Shown here piece by piece: positions 56,711 through 64,000 of a DNA stretch of 64,000 bases. The position numbers were made by a program, and so were the translations under genes. Each line of letters opens with the position of its first letter. The first letter of the stretch is position 1. The DNA lies in NCBI RefSeq assembly GCF_001437285.1, contig NZ_JQBF01000006.1, positions 1-64,000 on the forward strand. The letters are read 5' to 3'. Source of the stretch: Pediococcus pentosaceus. Lineage in GTDB: Bacteria > Bacillota > Bacilli > Lactobacillales > Lactobacillaceae. The notes beneath the pieces are model-generated. The model saw nothing but the letters and a program-made list of their open reading frames with translations. It was not told the DNA's origin and ran no database searches.

Positions 56711-57901
56711 TTATTTTTCCATAGTTTCTTTACCTAGGAAGCCGATTGCAATTACAGCTATCATAATGGAGATGAAGAAAATTATAAAAGTAGTTGATAA
56801 AGCAACGCCTTTTTCAGTTAAAAATCCCACCAAAAGAGGGCCTACGATCCCACCGATGCGCCCAATTCCGGCTGCTAGCCCGGAACCTGTTCCACGAATT
56901 TCTTCAGGATATTGCTCCGGAGAATAGGCATAGAGTGCGCCCCAAGCACCAAGATTAAAGAAGGATAGTAAAATACCAGCTAACAATAACATCATCAGCC
57001 CTTGAGCAAAACCAAAGGCGATAGCACTGACGGCAGTACCGAATAAGAAAACCATCAAAGTCCATTTGCGTCCCCATCGCTCAATTAACCAAGCTGCCAT
57101 AAAGTAACCCGGAAGTTGTGCCACAGTCATGATTAACACATAACCAAAACTGTGAACAATACTATACCCCTTCATCACCATGACACTAGGCAACCAAAGA
57201 AACATTCCATAATATGAGAATACAACCATAAACCAAACAATCCAAAGCATCAACGTGGCTTTAGCATAGGGACGACTCCAAATATTTTTTAAACGTAAAG
57301 CTAGGCGAGCTTTGGGTGTAAAAGAATGATTTGAATCTGCTTCGCGAATACTAAAACGGAGAACCAAGGCATAGAGCGCCGCTAAGGAAGTGATAAACAC
57401 GGCAATCCGCCAGCCCCAACTGGGAATGACAAAATAAGAGATTAGAGCCGAAATTAACCAACCGCCTGCCCAAAAACTTTCGAGGAGCACTACTGCCCGC
57501 CCTCGAACATGAGCAGGGGCGCTCTCCGAGATTAAAGTCGAAGCAACAGGCAGTTCACCACCCAATCCACAACCGACAATAAAACGAATCATAACAAAAG
57601 CCGCATAGGTAGTGGTGAAAGCTGAAATACCGTTAAAAATTGAGAAAATTAGTAAACTAATAATTAAAATTGTTTTTCGATTGTAACGGTCGGCCAGTGC
57701 TCCAAATAAAATAGCGCCTACAGCCATCCCAAGTGAACTGATACTACCAATCATACCAACCTGTGATTCAGTTAAATGCCACTCTGACGTTAAAGCAGCA
57801 ATTACAAAAGATAATATACCAACGTCCATGGCATCAAAAAGCCAGGCTACCCCCGAAGCTGCTAGTAATTTTTTATAGTTTGAAATTCCATTCAAAATCA
57901 T
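56711..57901 (-). CDS. niaP: MFS transporter, probable niacin importer NiaP
   Basis: A 396-residue transporter with 12 helices. KKLLAASGVAWLFDAMDVGILSFVIAAL resembles the start of NiaP/aromatic-acid MFS carriers; GALADRYNRKTILIISLLIF is the loop motif, and FIVGCGLGGELPVASTLISE and RGTGSGLAAGIGRIGGIVGP follow. It is divergent from a NiaR-type regulator and a GTGTC-AA-GACAC dyad (57916-57927) lies beside its start, so uptake of nicotinate or nicotinamide is likely. ATG 57901 fits the family length; upstream in-frame codons to 58078 overlap the niaR gene and are not believable. Confidence 0.82.
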   Translation of the reverse strand: MILNGISNYKKLLAASGVAWLFDAMDVGILSFVIAALTSEWHLTESQVGMIGSISSLGMAVGAILFGALADRYNRKTILIISLLIFSIFNGISAFTTTYAAFVMIRFIVGCGLGGELPVASTLISESAPAHVRGRAVVLLESFWAGGWLISALISYFVIPSWGWRIAVFITSLAALYALVLRFSIREADSNHSFTPKARLALRLKNIWSRPYAKATLMLWIVWFMVVFSYYGMFLWLPSVMVMKGYSIVHSFGYVLIMTVAQLPGYFMAAWLIERWGRKWTLMVFLFGTAVSAIAFGFAQGLMMLLLAGILLSFFNLGAWGALYAYSPEQYPEEIRGTGSGLAAGIGRIGGIVGPLLVGFLTEKGVALSTTFIIFFISIMIAVIAIGFLGKETMEK

Positions 57902-57915
57902 CATTCTCCTTTTTA

Positions 57916-58002
57916 GTGTCAAGACACACTCTGAGTTGAATACAAGATTACAACATAAAACAATATTTATCAATGATTTATTTAAAATTAATGTCTTGAC
58001 AC
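57916..58002. promoter_or_regulatory. Two NiaR-like operators between niaP and niaR
   Basis: GTGTCAAGACAC (57916-57927) and ATGTCTTGACAC (57991-58002) share the core TGTC-NN-GACA. The second contains the -35 TTGACA of niaR, so binding would repress niaR itself; the first lies at the niaP ribosome binding site. Confidence 0.7.
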
Positions 58003-58049
58003 TTGTAACGGGGATTTTCTGATAAAATATACTCAAGGAGCAATGACTT

Positions 58050-58559
58050 ATGAAAATTAATCGAAAAATAGCTATCAAAAATCAACTATTAGAAACTAAA
58101 ACACCAATCAAAGCAGGCACATTGGCTAAACAATTTGAGGTTAGCCGACAAACTATTGTTGGAGATATAGCTTTGTTGCGTGCGCAAGGGGAGCCGATTA
58201 TTTCAACTTCGAGAGGCTATGAATATGCCAAAAATCATCGATTTGAAGAAATGATCGTTTGTCGTCATTTCCCCGATCAAGCAGAGCGAGAAATGGAACT
58301 AATTGTTAAAGAACAGGTGACGATCAAAGACGTTATGATTGACCACCCACTTTACGGACAGCTAGTGGGACAAATCCGTGTGCAAAATAGCAATGATGTC
58401 AAACAATTTATGCAACATGTACGGGAAGCTAAAGGGCACTTGCTATCTGAATTAACCGATGGTATCCACAGTCATACTTTAGCAGCGGATAAAATGGAAA
58501 ATATCGAAAAAGCTAAGGAACAGTTAAAAAAAGTGGGAATTCTATACAAAGAAGGTTAA
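58050..58559 (+). CDS. niaR: NiaR-type niacin-responsive repressor
   Basis: A 169-residue protein with an HTH_11 domain (KNQLLETKTPIKAGTLAKQFEVSRQTIVGDIALLRAQG) and a C-terminal 3H domain with its conserved histidines (VCRHFPD, MIDHPLYGQL, DGIHSHTL). These proteins repress NAD-precursor salvage genes when bound to nicotinate. Divergence from niaP and the two dyads between them support the assignment. CAAGGAG precedes the ATG at 58050. Lactobacilli usually cannot make NAD de novo, so such a pair is physiologically sensible. Confidence 0.88.
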   Translation: MKINRKIAIKNQLLETKTPIKAGTLAKQFEVSRQTIVGDIALLRAQGEPIISTSRGYEYAKNHRFEEMIVCRHFPDQAEREMELIVKEQVTIKDVMIDHPLYGQLVGQIRVQNSNDVKQFMQHVREAKGHLLSELTDGIHSHTLAADKMENIEKAKEQLKKVGILYKEG

Positions 58560-58622
58560 CTAAAGGATTTTTACTGGATTTTGTAGTATAGTACAGCCAA
58601 ATCATTTTGACGGAGGGATGAA

Positions 58623-58781
58623 ATGTATCGAATTGTACTCATCATTTTTATAATTTATGTAATTGTCCAGATTCCATTTGTGATTAAGGCATATTTAGGG
58701 AGACGAAAGTATCGGCAAAAAATTAAAGATGGGGAACGGGCTAATCAGCGGCTAATGAAAGAAAAGAAAGATAAGAAGTAG
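58623..58781 (+). CDS. Small membrane protein, function unknown
   Basis: A 52-residue protein with one N-terminal membrane helix (MYRIVLIIFIIYVIVQIPFV) and a very basic, charged tail (RRKYRQKIKDGERANQRLM, then lysines). GGAGGGATGAA ahead of ATG 58623 is an excellent ribosome binding site, which supports real translation. A terminator follows 30 bp later. I do not recognise a family; the topology would put the basic tail in the cytoplasm. Confidence 0.72.
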   Translation: MYRIVLIIFIIYVIVQIPFVIKAYLGRRKYRQKIKDGERANQRLMKEKKDKK

Positions 58782-58812
58782 GTAAAAGGTTGAAATGGTA
58801 ATTGAACGACAT

Positions 58813-58855
58813 AAAAGGATTGGTATGGAGATGATTCCATATCAATCCTTTTATT
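58813..58855. terminator. Bidirectional terminator between the small membrane protein and GT8 genes
   Basis: AAAAGGATTGGTATGGA and TCCATATCAATCCTTTT form a 17-bp stem with one mismatch and a 6-nt loop. Confidence 0.9.
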
Positions 58856-58864
58856 TATGAAAAA

Positions 58865-60514
58865 TTAAGTCCGTACTGGTTCACGTAGTTTCTTGTTGTA
58901 CTTCAAGTAGACATTAGTATAAGGGTGTTTACTTTCTGCATGCCAAGGTTTGACGTGACCACAGAAATGAATTAATTTTGGATTTTCACGTGTTTCAGCG
59001 TAAAGTTTCAAAAGTTCAGTCCGTGGTGGAACAAGCGCGTCTAACACAATGTTAGATTGGGCATTCCATTTTGGATGTAAGTGTAACCACTTGTCGTATA
59101 AAATCGCGTTTAGAGCATCTTGATCATGGAAACGTAGTTTTTCTGGATGATGGTTAATATAGTCTAAGACGCGTTGAGTAACTGCTTGGGAACGCCAGCT
59201 AACTAGGTCAATTAACATCATGCCAGAGTTGAAATATTTACTATTATCATGCGTGATACCCATGTGTTCTAATCGATCATGGAAACCAGCATCTTCTACA
59301 GCGGCTAGAACGTTGCCTTCCAGTGAGGTTTGCCATAAATCATGTAGATTGGTGTTAGCGATAATATCGCAATCAAGGTAAATGGCACGATTAATATTTG
59401 GCAACAATTCTGGTGCTAAGATTCGATAATAGGCAGATTTTAGGATGCGATCACTTTCAACCGCATTTTCTAGTAGTTTTTCATCAACTTTAACGATTTT
59501 AATTGAAGCGTTGTCGTAACGTGAAATTACACTTCCTAAAATTAACATATCACGTTGATCTAGATGATCGGGGAGAAGGTAGAAATTGTATTGATTTTCT
59601 GAGTCATTCTCCAAAATTGAAATATAAGAAGTTGCCAAAGCTTCCACAAAAGCTGAATTAGCGGCAGAAATAACATTAACCACGCCACGATTGATTTCTA
59701 ATTCGTTAAGTTCTTCGTGGTATTCATCCAAATAAGGATGTTCACTAAGCGTTTTCCAAGGTTTTTCATGTGTTGTAAAATGGACGATTGCCGGATTTTT
59801 GATGGCTTCGTTGATCAATTGATCGTAGGCTTCGTTAATTGGACGGTGTTTTCTGAAGACAATCGAATTTTGTAAGTTCCATTTAGGATGTAGCATTTGA
59901 ACATGGCCCGCGAGAACGGCATTTAAGGCGTCCTGATCATGGAAAATAATGAGATGTGATTGATGTTTAATGTAATTTAAAGTTTTTTCGGTAATGTGGT
60001 TTTCATTCCACTTTTTAATATCAATCACTAAAATTCCAGAGTTGAAATAGATATTATTTGCAGCAACTACTGGGTCGACTCCTAAACGATTAAGAGCAAA
60101 AGCTTGGCCGGTATCGATCACCGCACCCACAATGTTATGGTTCAATTCTGCATCGTATAATTCAGTTAAATCGTGGCGAACCAATAAGTCAACATCTAAG
60201 TAGAGAATTCGATCGATATTGCGCTTTGCTAGTAATTGGGGAGCCAAAATTCGGTAATATGCAGTTTTGTTAATATGGCTGTTGGTAGGACAAAAAGCAA
60301 AGACCGATGGATCCAAATCAAGGTACTCAACCGTGTGCAACCCGTGTGCAAGTTTTTTCAAAGCTAGCTTAGTAGAATTACTAAGGTTATTAGATAGCAC
60401 AATAAAATTAACACGTGTTTTTTTGTTTAGGTTTTCAAGTGTTGTTTTTATGGTGATTTGTAGTTGGTCGGCATAATTTTCGTCGGCAGCTAATAAAACA
60501 TTGATGTTTTTCAA
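58865..60514 (-). CDS. Tandem GT8 glycosyltransferase
   Basis: A 549-residue cytoplasmic enzyme with two GT8 domains, about residues 1-265 and 278-545. Each has the opening strand, a KxAYYRILAP segment, a DxD metal site (YLDVD, Asp107 and Asp109; and YLDCD in the second), FNSG.LVID, FHDQDALNA and LHPKWN, and an H-x-x-x-H-x-KPW end (HFTTHEKPW; HFCGHVKPW). Both look catalytically complete. GT8 enzymes of this kind add glucose or galactose to lipopolysaccharide, teichoic acid or serine-rich proteins. No polymerase or adhesin lies beside it, so the acceptor is unknown. GGGGTG precedes the start. Confidence 0.9.
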   Translation of the reverse strand: MKNINVLLAADENYADQLQITIKTTLENLNKKTRVNFIVLSNNLSNSTKLALKKLAHGLHTVEYLDLDPSVFAFCPTNSHINKTAYYRILAPQLLAKRNIDRILYLDVDLLVRHDLTELYDAELNHNIVGAVIDTGQAFALNRLGVDPVVAANNIYFNSGILVIDIKKWNENHITEKTLNYIKHQSHLIIFHDQDALNAVLAGHVQMLHPKWNLQNSIVFRKHRPINEAYDQLINEAIKNPAIVHFTTHEKPWKTLSEHPYLDEYHEELNELEINRGVVNVISAANSAFVEALATSYISILENDSENQYNFYLLPDHLDQRDMLILGSVISRYDNASIKIVKVDEKLLENAVESDRILKSAYYRILAPELLPNINRAIYLDCDIIANTNLHDLWQTSLEGNVLAAVEDAGFHDRLEHMGITHDNSKYFNSGMMLIDLVSWRSQAVTQRVLDYINHHPEKLRFHDQDALNAILYDKWLHLHPKWNAQSNIVLDALVPPRTELLKLYAETRENPKLIHFCGHVKPWHAESKHPYTNVYLKYNKKLREPVRT

Positions 60515-60693
60515 ATTATTGCACCCCTTTTCTTAGTTTGTGGTCACATTATATAAGCGTGTAATCAAAAAAGTAAAGTAATAAGCAATATATATTATAA
60601 GTTGAGCAGAATGTTTGCTAAAGCTTACTCAAGCCGATATAATTCGAGGTAATTAATGCAAGTAATTTTTAGGTTGATGGGAGGATGCTTATT

Positions 60694-60978
60694 ATGAGTG
60701 TAGTAGTGCCGATTTATAAAGTTAGACTTGGACATAGTGAAGTAGAAACACCCGATTTAGTATTAGGAGTTACTAACGTGATGCGTGGCGATAATACAGT
60801 ACGCGGTATTTTAAAAGGCGGTGATGATTTAGTATTGTCAGTGCTACAAGCTCGCAATGGTGAGGCCTTAGTGGGGGACCAATGGATTAAATTTCAAATC
60901 CACGATTTGGGAGATCAAGTGGAAGTGAAATGTGATCCAAGCTTTAATATTGCCGATGCATTCTTAAAAATCCAATAA
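60694..60978 (+). CDS. Small protein of unknown function
   Basis: A 94-residue soluble, beta-rich protein (VVVPIYKVRLGHSEVETPDL, GDNTVRGILKGGDDLVLSVL, KFQIHDLGDQVEVKCD). No family is recognised. ATG 60694 has GGGAGG 9 bp upstream; an earlier in-frame ATG at 60685 touches that box. It stands alone between the divergent GT8 gene and a hairpin. No signal peptide or membrane helix. Confidence 0.7.
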   Translation: MSVVVPIYKVRLGHSEVETPDLVLGVTNVMRGDNTVRGILKGGDDLVLSVLQARNGEALVGDQWIKFQIHDLGDQVEVKCDPSFNIADAFLKIQ

Positions 60979-60998
60979 AAAGCTGACGAAATGAATGG

Positions 60999-61037
60999 AA
61001 GGTGCCTCGAATTTGACATTCGATTAGGCATCTTTTC
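60999..61037 (+). terminator. Terminator of the 94-residue protein gene
   Basis: Arms AGGTGCCT-CGAAT and ATTCG-ATT-AGGCATCTT pair with a small bulge, then TTTTC. Confidence 0.65.
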
Positions 61038-61075
61038 TTCATGTGAAAATAAGTACAAAAAGTAAGACGAAAATA

Positions 61076-61118
61076 AAAAAACTTCAATCGTAATTAAGCA
61101 AAGATTGAAGTTTTTTTA
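61076..61118. terminator. Terminator downstream of the L-HicDH gene
   Basis: AAAAAACTTCAATC (61076-61089) and GATTGAAGTTTTTT (61103-61116) are perfect partners. On the minus strand it ends the dehydrogenase transcript. Confidence 0.88.
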
Positions 61119-61122
61119 TTTT

Positions 61123-62043
61123 TTACTTAGATTCTTTGATTTTTTCGGTGATGAAGTCGGCTGAACGACGTAACTTGTAGCGCTCTTCATCGGTAAGTTC
61201 GAGTTGAAGCTGTTCTAAAATACCGTCACGTCCGACCACAGCCGGATATGAAAGATAAGTACCATATTCTTCACGATAATTGGAAACGGGAAGAACTTCA
61301 TGAGCATCATTTAAAACTACATTAGCCAAACGAACGGCAGCGGCAGCAACCCCATAGTTAGTATAGTGTTTACCAACCATTACATAGCGACCGCCCATCC
61401 GAGCGTCTTCGTTGATTTGATCTAAGTCTAAATTCCGAGCTTGAGCTAACTTTTTGATTGGTTGATCAAGAACCGTAACTGTAGACCAAGCGGTAAATTG
61501 TGAGTTACCATGTTCGCCGAGGTTATATCCAGATACCGAGCGAGGGTCAACGCCTAACCCTTTGCCGACGGCGCGCTTCATGCGGGCTGAATCAAGTAGA
61601 GTACCAGTTCCAATCACATGCGCTTTAGGTAAGCCGGTGGCTTCTTGGTAAAGTGCGGTAATTACATCTACCGGATTAGTAATTGGAATTAAAATACCAT
61701 TAAATCCAGACGCCTTGATGGCTTCAGCGACCGCCTGAACTTGTTCACGGTTGTGCGGAAGTTCAGCAAAACGGTCATTATCAGGGTTATCAGTTAAAGC
61801 AATCTTACCCAAAGCAGAAATAATTACGTCTGCATCTTTGAGGGCACGATAATCATTTACGATAATGTTTGTGTGACTGGTTAAATTGGGCATTGCATCT
61901 TCAAAATCAAGTGCATCAGCACCAACCTTTGCTTCATTTTTATCTATTAAAACTAGGTCGTCAGCGTAGCCGTTTGTGATAATTTGTTGAGCGACTGCTT
62001 GACCAACGTGACCCATACCAATGATTCCAATTTTTCGTGTCAT
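61123..62043 (-). CDS. L-2-hydroxyisocaproate dehydrogenase
   Basis: This NAD-dependent enzyme of the LDH/MDH superfamily reduces branched or aromatic 2-oxo acids made by amino-acid transamination. The 306-residue protein has RKIGIIGMGHVGQAVAQQI, LIDKNEAKV with the Asp that marks NAD use, PITNPVDVITALYQEATGLP, IGTGTLLDSARMKRAV, SGYNLGEHGNSQFTAWSTV with the catalytic His, and GTYLSYPAVVGRDGI. The pattern follows the Weissella/Lactobacillus HicDH far better than ordinary lactate dehydrogenase (DALDFEDAM and TLLDSARM). It gives flavour-related hydroxy acids. GAGGTG lies ahead of the ATG. Confidence 0.88.
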   Translation of the reverse strand: MTRKIGIIGMGHVGQAVAQQIITNGYADDLVLIDKNEAKVGADALDFEDAMPNLTSHTNIIVNDYRALKDADVIISALGKIALTDNPDNDRFAELPHNREQVQAVAEAIKASGFNGILIPITNPVDVITALYQEATGLPKAHVIGTGTLLDSARMKRAVGKGLGVDPRSVSGYNLGEHGNSQFTAWSTVTVLDQPIKKLAQARNLDLDQINEDARMGGRYVMVGKHYTNYGVAAAAVRLANVVLNDAHEVLPVSNYREEYGTYLSYPAVVGRDGILEQLQLELTDEERYKLRRSADFITEKIKESK

Positions 62044-62114
62044 TATTCATCACCTCTACCCATATTTTAAGGCACATTTTTGAAAAAAGCTAACGTTAAA
62101 GTGCTTTGAAGAAA

Positions 62115-62486
62115 TTAAGGATTAATTTGTTTCAAGGCTGCCTTGGGGACGTCTTTTTTATCAACTTTACTCCAAGAAATAACTTGATTTCGTTTCGCAT
62201 TGTAGCCAATTTTCAAATATGCGTGGAGCTTTAATGGACGTTCTAGGTTTCCGTTAAATTTAACCGTTATCTTTTGACCAGCTTGGTTATAAGCAGGTTG
62301 GTGGTAAGCATAATTCACATAACTACGATTGGAATCATCTTTTTCCACAAATTTAGTGCCTTTATCGACGATTTGAGTGTAGTAATCCTGAGTACCATAG
62401 TTAGAGTTATACCAGAAATAGGCGCTTCCAAAAGTAATTAAAAGAATTACGACGACCACGCCACTGATAATCATTCCTTTTCGCAT
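62115..62486 (-). CDS. YxeA-family (DUF1093) secreted or anchored protein
   Basis: A 123-residue protein with an N-terminal signal/anchor helix (MIISGVVVVILLITFGSAYFWY) and a small extracellular domain: YYTQIVDKGTKFVEKDD, YVNYAYHQPAYNQAGQKITVKF, LKLHAYLKIGY and WSKVDKKDVPKAALKQI. This is the YxeA layout. Its function is not known in any species. AGGAGG precedes the ATG, 18 bp after the YdcF-like gene, so they form an operon. Confidence 0.83.
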   Translation of the reverse strand: MRKGMIISGVVVVILLITFGSAYFWYNSNYGTQDYYTQIVDKGTKFVEKDDSNRSYVNYAYHQPAYNQAGQKITVKFNGNLERPLKLHAYLKIGYNAKRNQVISWSKVDKKDVPKAALKQINP

Positions 62487-62504
62487 AAGTAAACCTCCTA
62501 GTTT

Positions 62505-63518
62505 TTAGAGCATTAATAAAATTCCCAAGGCTATCCAACCTAGTAAAATTAAAGCAGTTAATTTTTTATAGATAACTAATAGTGCAATGTATTCACGGAT
62601 TAAAGCACTAGGTAAAAAGTAGAATGAGGTTGGTGATCCTACACCGTTAGCATTTAAGCCAGCTTTACGCGCATAGATTACGCCACGTAAGACGTGGTAA
62701 TTATTAGTAGCAAAAATAATTTGAGGCGGTTGGGTTCCCTGCCAATCGGCTTCAATTTTCTGCTTGGAAAACTGCATATTTTCGAAAGTAGTAGTAGATT
62801 GGTCTTCTAAAATAATTTTGTCTTCAGGTACGGATTGGTTTCTCAAGTACTTAGCCATGGCAAAAGCTTCTGAGACGGGTTCATCAGGTCCTTGTCCGCC
62901 ACTTACCACAATTTTCACAGCGCCATTTTGTCTTCGATAATATTCGAGGGCTTTATCCAAGCGTCCTTTTAAGAGTGGAGTTACGGTTTCAGATCGTACC
63001 CCCGCTCCTAAAACAATAATATAATCCACGTTGCCTTTGATAGGAACCACTTGATAAAGAAATGAATAAAAGAGATAACAAACAAAAATGAAAGTTAAAG
63101 TTACATCAATCCCTAAAAGGGTAAGCAAAATTCCAACGAAGCGTCCTAAAAATTGATTCAAAAACAAAATAGCTAAACCAGCAACTAACATGAATAAAAA
63201 ATTAAGGCCTAAAATAAGCGATAATTTGGCAGTTAAACTTTTGCCTTCGCGAGTTTGCATAATGTAGGTGTTAACAATCAAACTGAAGCCGATTACTAAC
63301 GGCGTCAAAACAATTCCTAAAAGTAGGAAGACCGCAAGGCTAATAATTCCAGTTCTTGAACCTCCTGCCAGATAATTAGCAATCCACAAAGTGGATAATA
63401 AAGCTAAGTTAATGCAACTACCAGCAAAAACAATCCCCGCAATAAAATCTCGACGATCTAAATATAAATAAGTTCCGGAAATCAAAAAAATAATTATCGA
63501 AATACCAATTATAAACAT
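62505..63518 (-). CDS. YdcF/ElyC-type membrane protein (DUF218)
   Basis: A 337-residue protein with about five N-terminal helices and one C-terminal helix enclosing a DUF218 domain: DYIIVLGAGVRSETVTPLLKGRLDKALEYY, KIVVSGGQGPDEPVSEAFAMAKYL, PEDKIILEDQSTTTFENMQFSK and FATNNYHVLRGVIYARKAG. Relatives (SanA, ElyC, YdcF) are linked to envelope integrity and vancomycin tolerance, but the reaction is not settled. It is first in an operon with the YxeA-type protein. Confidence 0.88.
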   Translation of the reverse strand: MFIIGISIIIFLISGTYLYLDRRDFIAGIVFAGSCINLALLSTLWIANYLAGGSRTGIISLAVFLLLGIVLTPLVIGFSLIVNTYIMQTREGKSLTAKLSLILGLNFLFMLVAGLAILFLNQFLGRFVGILLTLLGIDVTLTFIFVCYLFYSFLYQVVPIKGNVDYIIVLGAGVRSETVTPLLKGRLDKALEYYRRQNGAVKIVVSGGQGPDEPVSEAFAMAKYLRNQSVPEDKIILEDQSTTTFENMQFSKQKIEADWQGTQPPQIIFATNNYHVLRGVIYARKAGLNANGVGSPTSFYFLPSALIREYIALLVIYKKLTALILLGWIALGILLML

Positions 63519-63591
63519 AGCAGAGCCCCCAATGTTATTGATTTAGTCATAATTATGTTGAGGTGCATTAATAACTCACCTAAATTATCAT

Positions 63592-63637
63592 AAAAAGGTC
63601 CTGCAATCAAACTATAAGCTGATTACAGAACCTTTTT
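63592..63637. terminator. Terminator right of the YdcF-like gene and downstream of the edge mutarotase
   Basis: AAAGGTCCTGCAATCA pairs with TGATTACAGAACCTTT (two mismatched or G-U positions) and carries A/T runs on both sides. It ends the minus-strand mutarotase transcript. Confidence 0.8.
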
Positions 63638-63647
63638 CAAAAAATTG

Positions 63648-64000
63648 TTAGTTTAAATAGTAAACGTTCCGATACATCATCGGTTTAGATGGAGAAATAA
63701 TGATATTACCGAAGCCGGAATGGTGGATGGCATCGGGAAGCATTTGAGGTTCGATTGCTAATCCGATGTTGGCTGCCATATCTTGATTGCCATTAATTTT
63801 GAATGGCTCTTGTGGCTCATTAGTAGTAAAGAGGGTAAAGGCATTGGCAGAAGTTTGAACCCGTATCTTACGACCAGATTCAGGATCTTCCAGCGTAAGT
63901 TGAGGCGCTTCGATGCTAGGTTCAACTTTGAAAGCAGTGTCTAATCCGTCTGATACTTGATCAAGGATGGATTGCATTGAAGTTGGATGGTGCAAGTCAT
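63648..64000 (-). CDS. Aldose 1-epimerase, C-terminal part (gene runs off the window)
   Basis: Only the last 116 or so residues are visible; the frame is open through the right edge, so the start is outside. IRVQTSANAFTLFTTNEPQ matches the conserved sugar-ring strand, IGLAIEPQMLPDAIHHSGFG carries the catalytic glutamate region (galM at 43088 has LATEAQTLPDAINHSDFG here), and PSKPMMYRNVYYLN ends it. It is clearly a paralogue of the window's galM, not a copy. Its neighbours on the right are unknown. Confidence 0.85.
   Translation of the reverse strand, partial: DLHHPTSMQSILDQVSDGLDTAFKVEPSIEAPQLTLEDPESGRKIRVQTSANAFTLFTTNEPQEPFKINGNQDMAANIGLAIEPQMLPDAIHHSGFGNIIISPSKPMMYRNVYYLN

Noticed and set aside
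57902-58078. Long N-terminal extension of the niacin transporter
   Set aside because: It would overlap the niaR promoter and start codon region and carries no family sequence.

Overview
The window looks like a chromosome segment of a low-GC, carbohydrate-loving lactic acid bacterium of the Lactobacillaceae. The evidence is AT-rich DNA with strong AGGAGG ribosome binding sites, a two-gene LacL/LacM beta-galactosidase, a LacS-type permease with a fused EIIA domain, a lactobacillar XylP/XylQ pair, L-2-hydroxyisocaproate dehydrogenase and C69 dipeptidase. A Pediococcus- or Lactiplantibacillus-like genus fits, but the species cannot be fixed from sequence reading alone. No rRNA, tRNA, CRISPR array, intact insertion sequence or prophage was seen.

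Layout. 1-5455: arabinose operon (transporter, araB, araD, araA) behind a promoter with an AraR-like operator. 5586-11511: an amino-acid/peptide operon (alanine dehydrogenase, threonine dehydratase, OPT peptide transporter, a stand-alone PqqD-like protein, C69 dipeptidase). 11669-13830: alcohol dehydrogenase and a ROK sugar kinase. 13932-21960: xyloside/isoprimeverose and xylose cluster (xylQ, xylP, xylR, xylA, xylB). 21961-27860: a decayed zone with a putrescine carbamoyltransferase remnant, a living transporter/GH31 pair, a broken ISL3-type transposase and an unidentified dead reading frame. 27862-41700: MATE exporter and a sugar-acid island (uxuB-like reductase, D-2-hydroxyacid dehydrogenase, a 77-residue protein, GPH transporter, uxaE, uxaC, LacI and GntR regulators, gluconokinase and short 6-phosphogluconate dehydrogenase). 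41945-53340: lactose/galactose genes (LacI-type regulator, galM, lacS, lacLM, galKET). 53439-64000: fumarase with a deleted transporter behind it, cyclophilin, patatin, niacin transporter and NiaR, tandem GT8 glycosyltransferase, L-HicDH, YxeA and YdcF-like proteins, and the end of a second mutarotase.

How it works together. Most of the window brings plant sugars into central metabolism: arabinose and xylose end as D-xylulose 5-phosphate, lactose/galactose enter by the Leloir route, and uronates are converted to aldonates. Carbon catabolite control is written into nearly every promoter: cre-like boxes overlap the promoters of xylQ/xylP, the GH31 gene, both non-xylose GPH transporters, uxuB, gnd and lacS.

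The most interesting signal is a shared 14-bp palindrome, ACTGATATATCAGT, at the promoters of the GH31 gene, its transporter, the uxuB operon, gluconokinase and gnd. It ties uronate genes to gluconate genes in one regulon, probably under the GntR protein at 38177-38854. The window holds uxaC, uxaE and uxuB but no mannonate dehydratase, KDG kinase or KDPG aldolase. This suggests a testable route in which mannonate is phosphorylated and oxidatively decarboxylated by the gluconokinase/Gnd pair straight to ribulose 5-phosphate.
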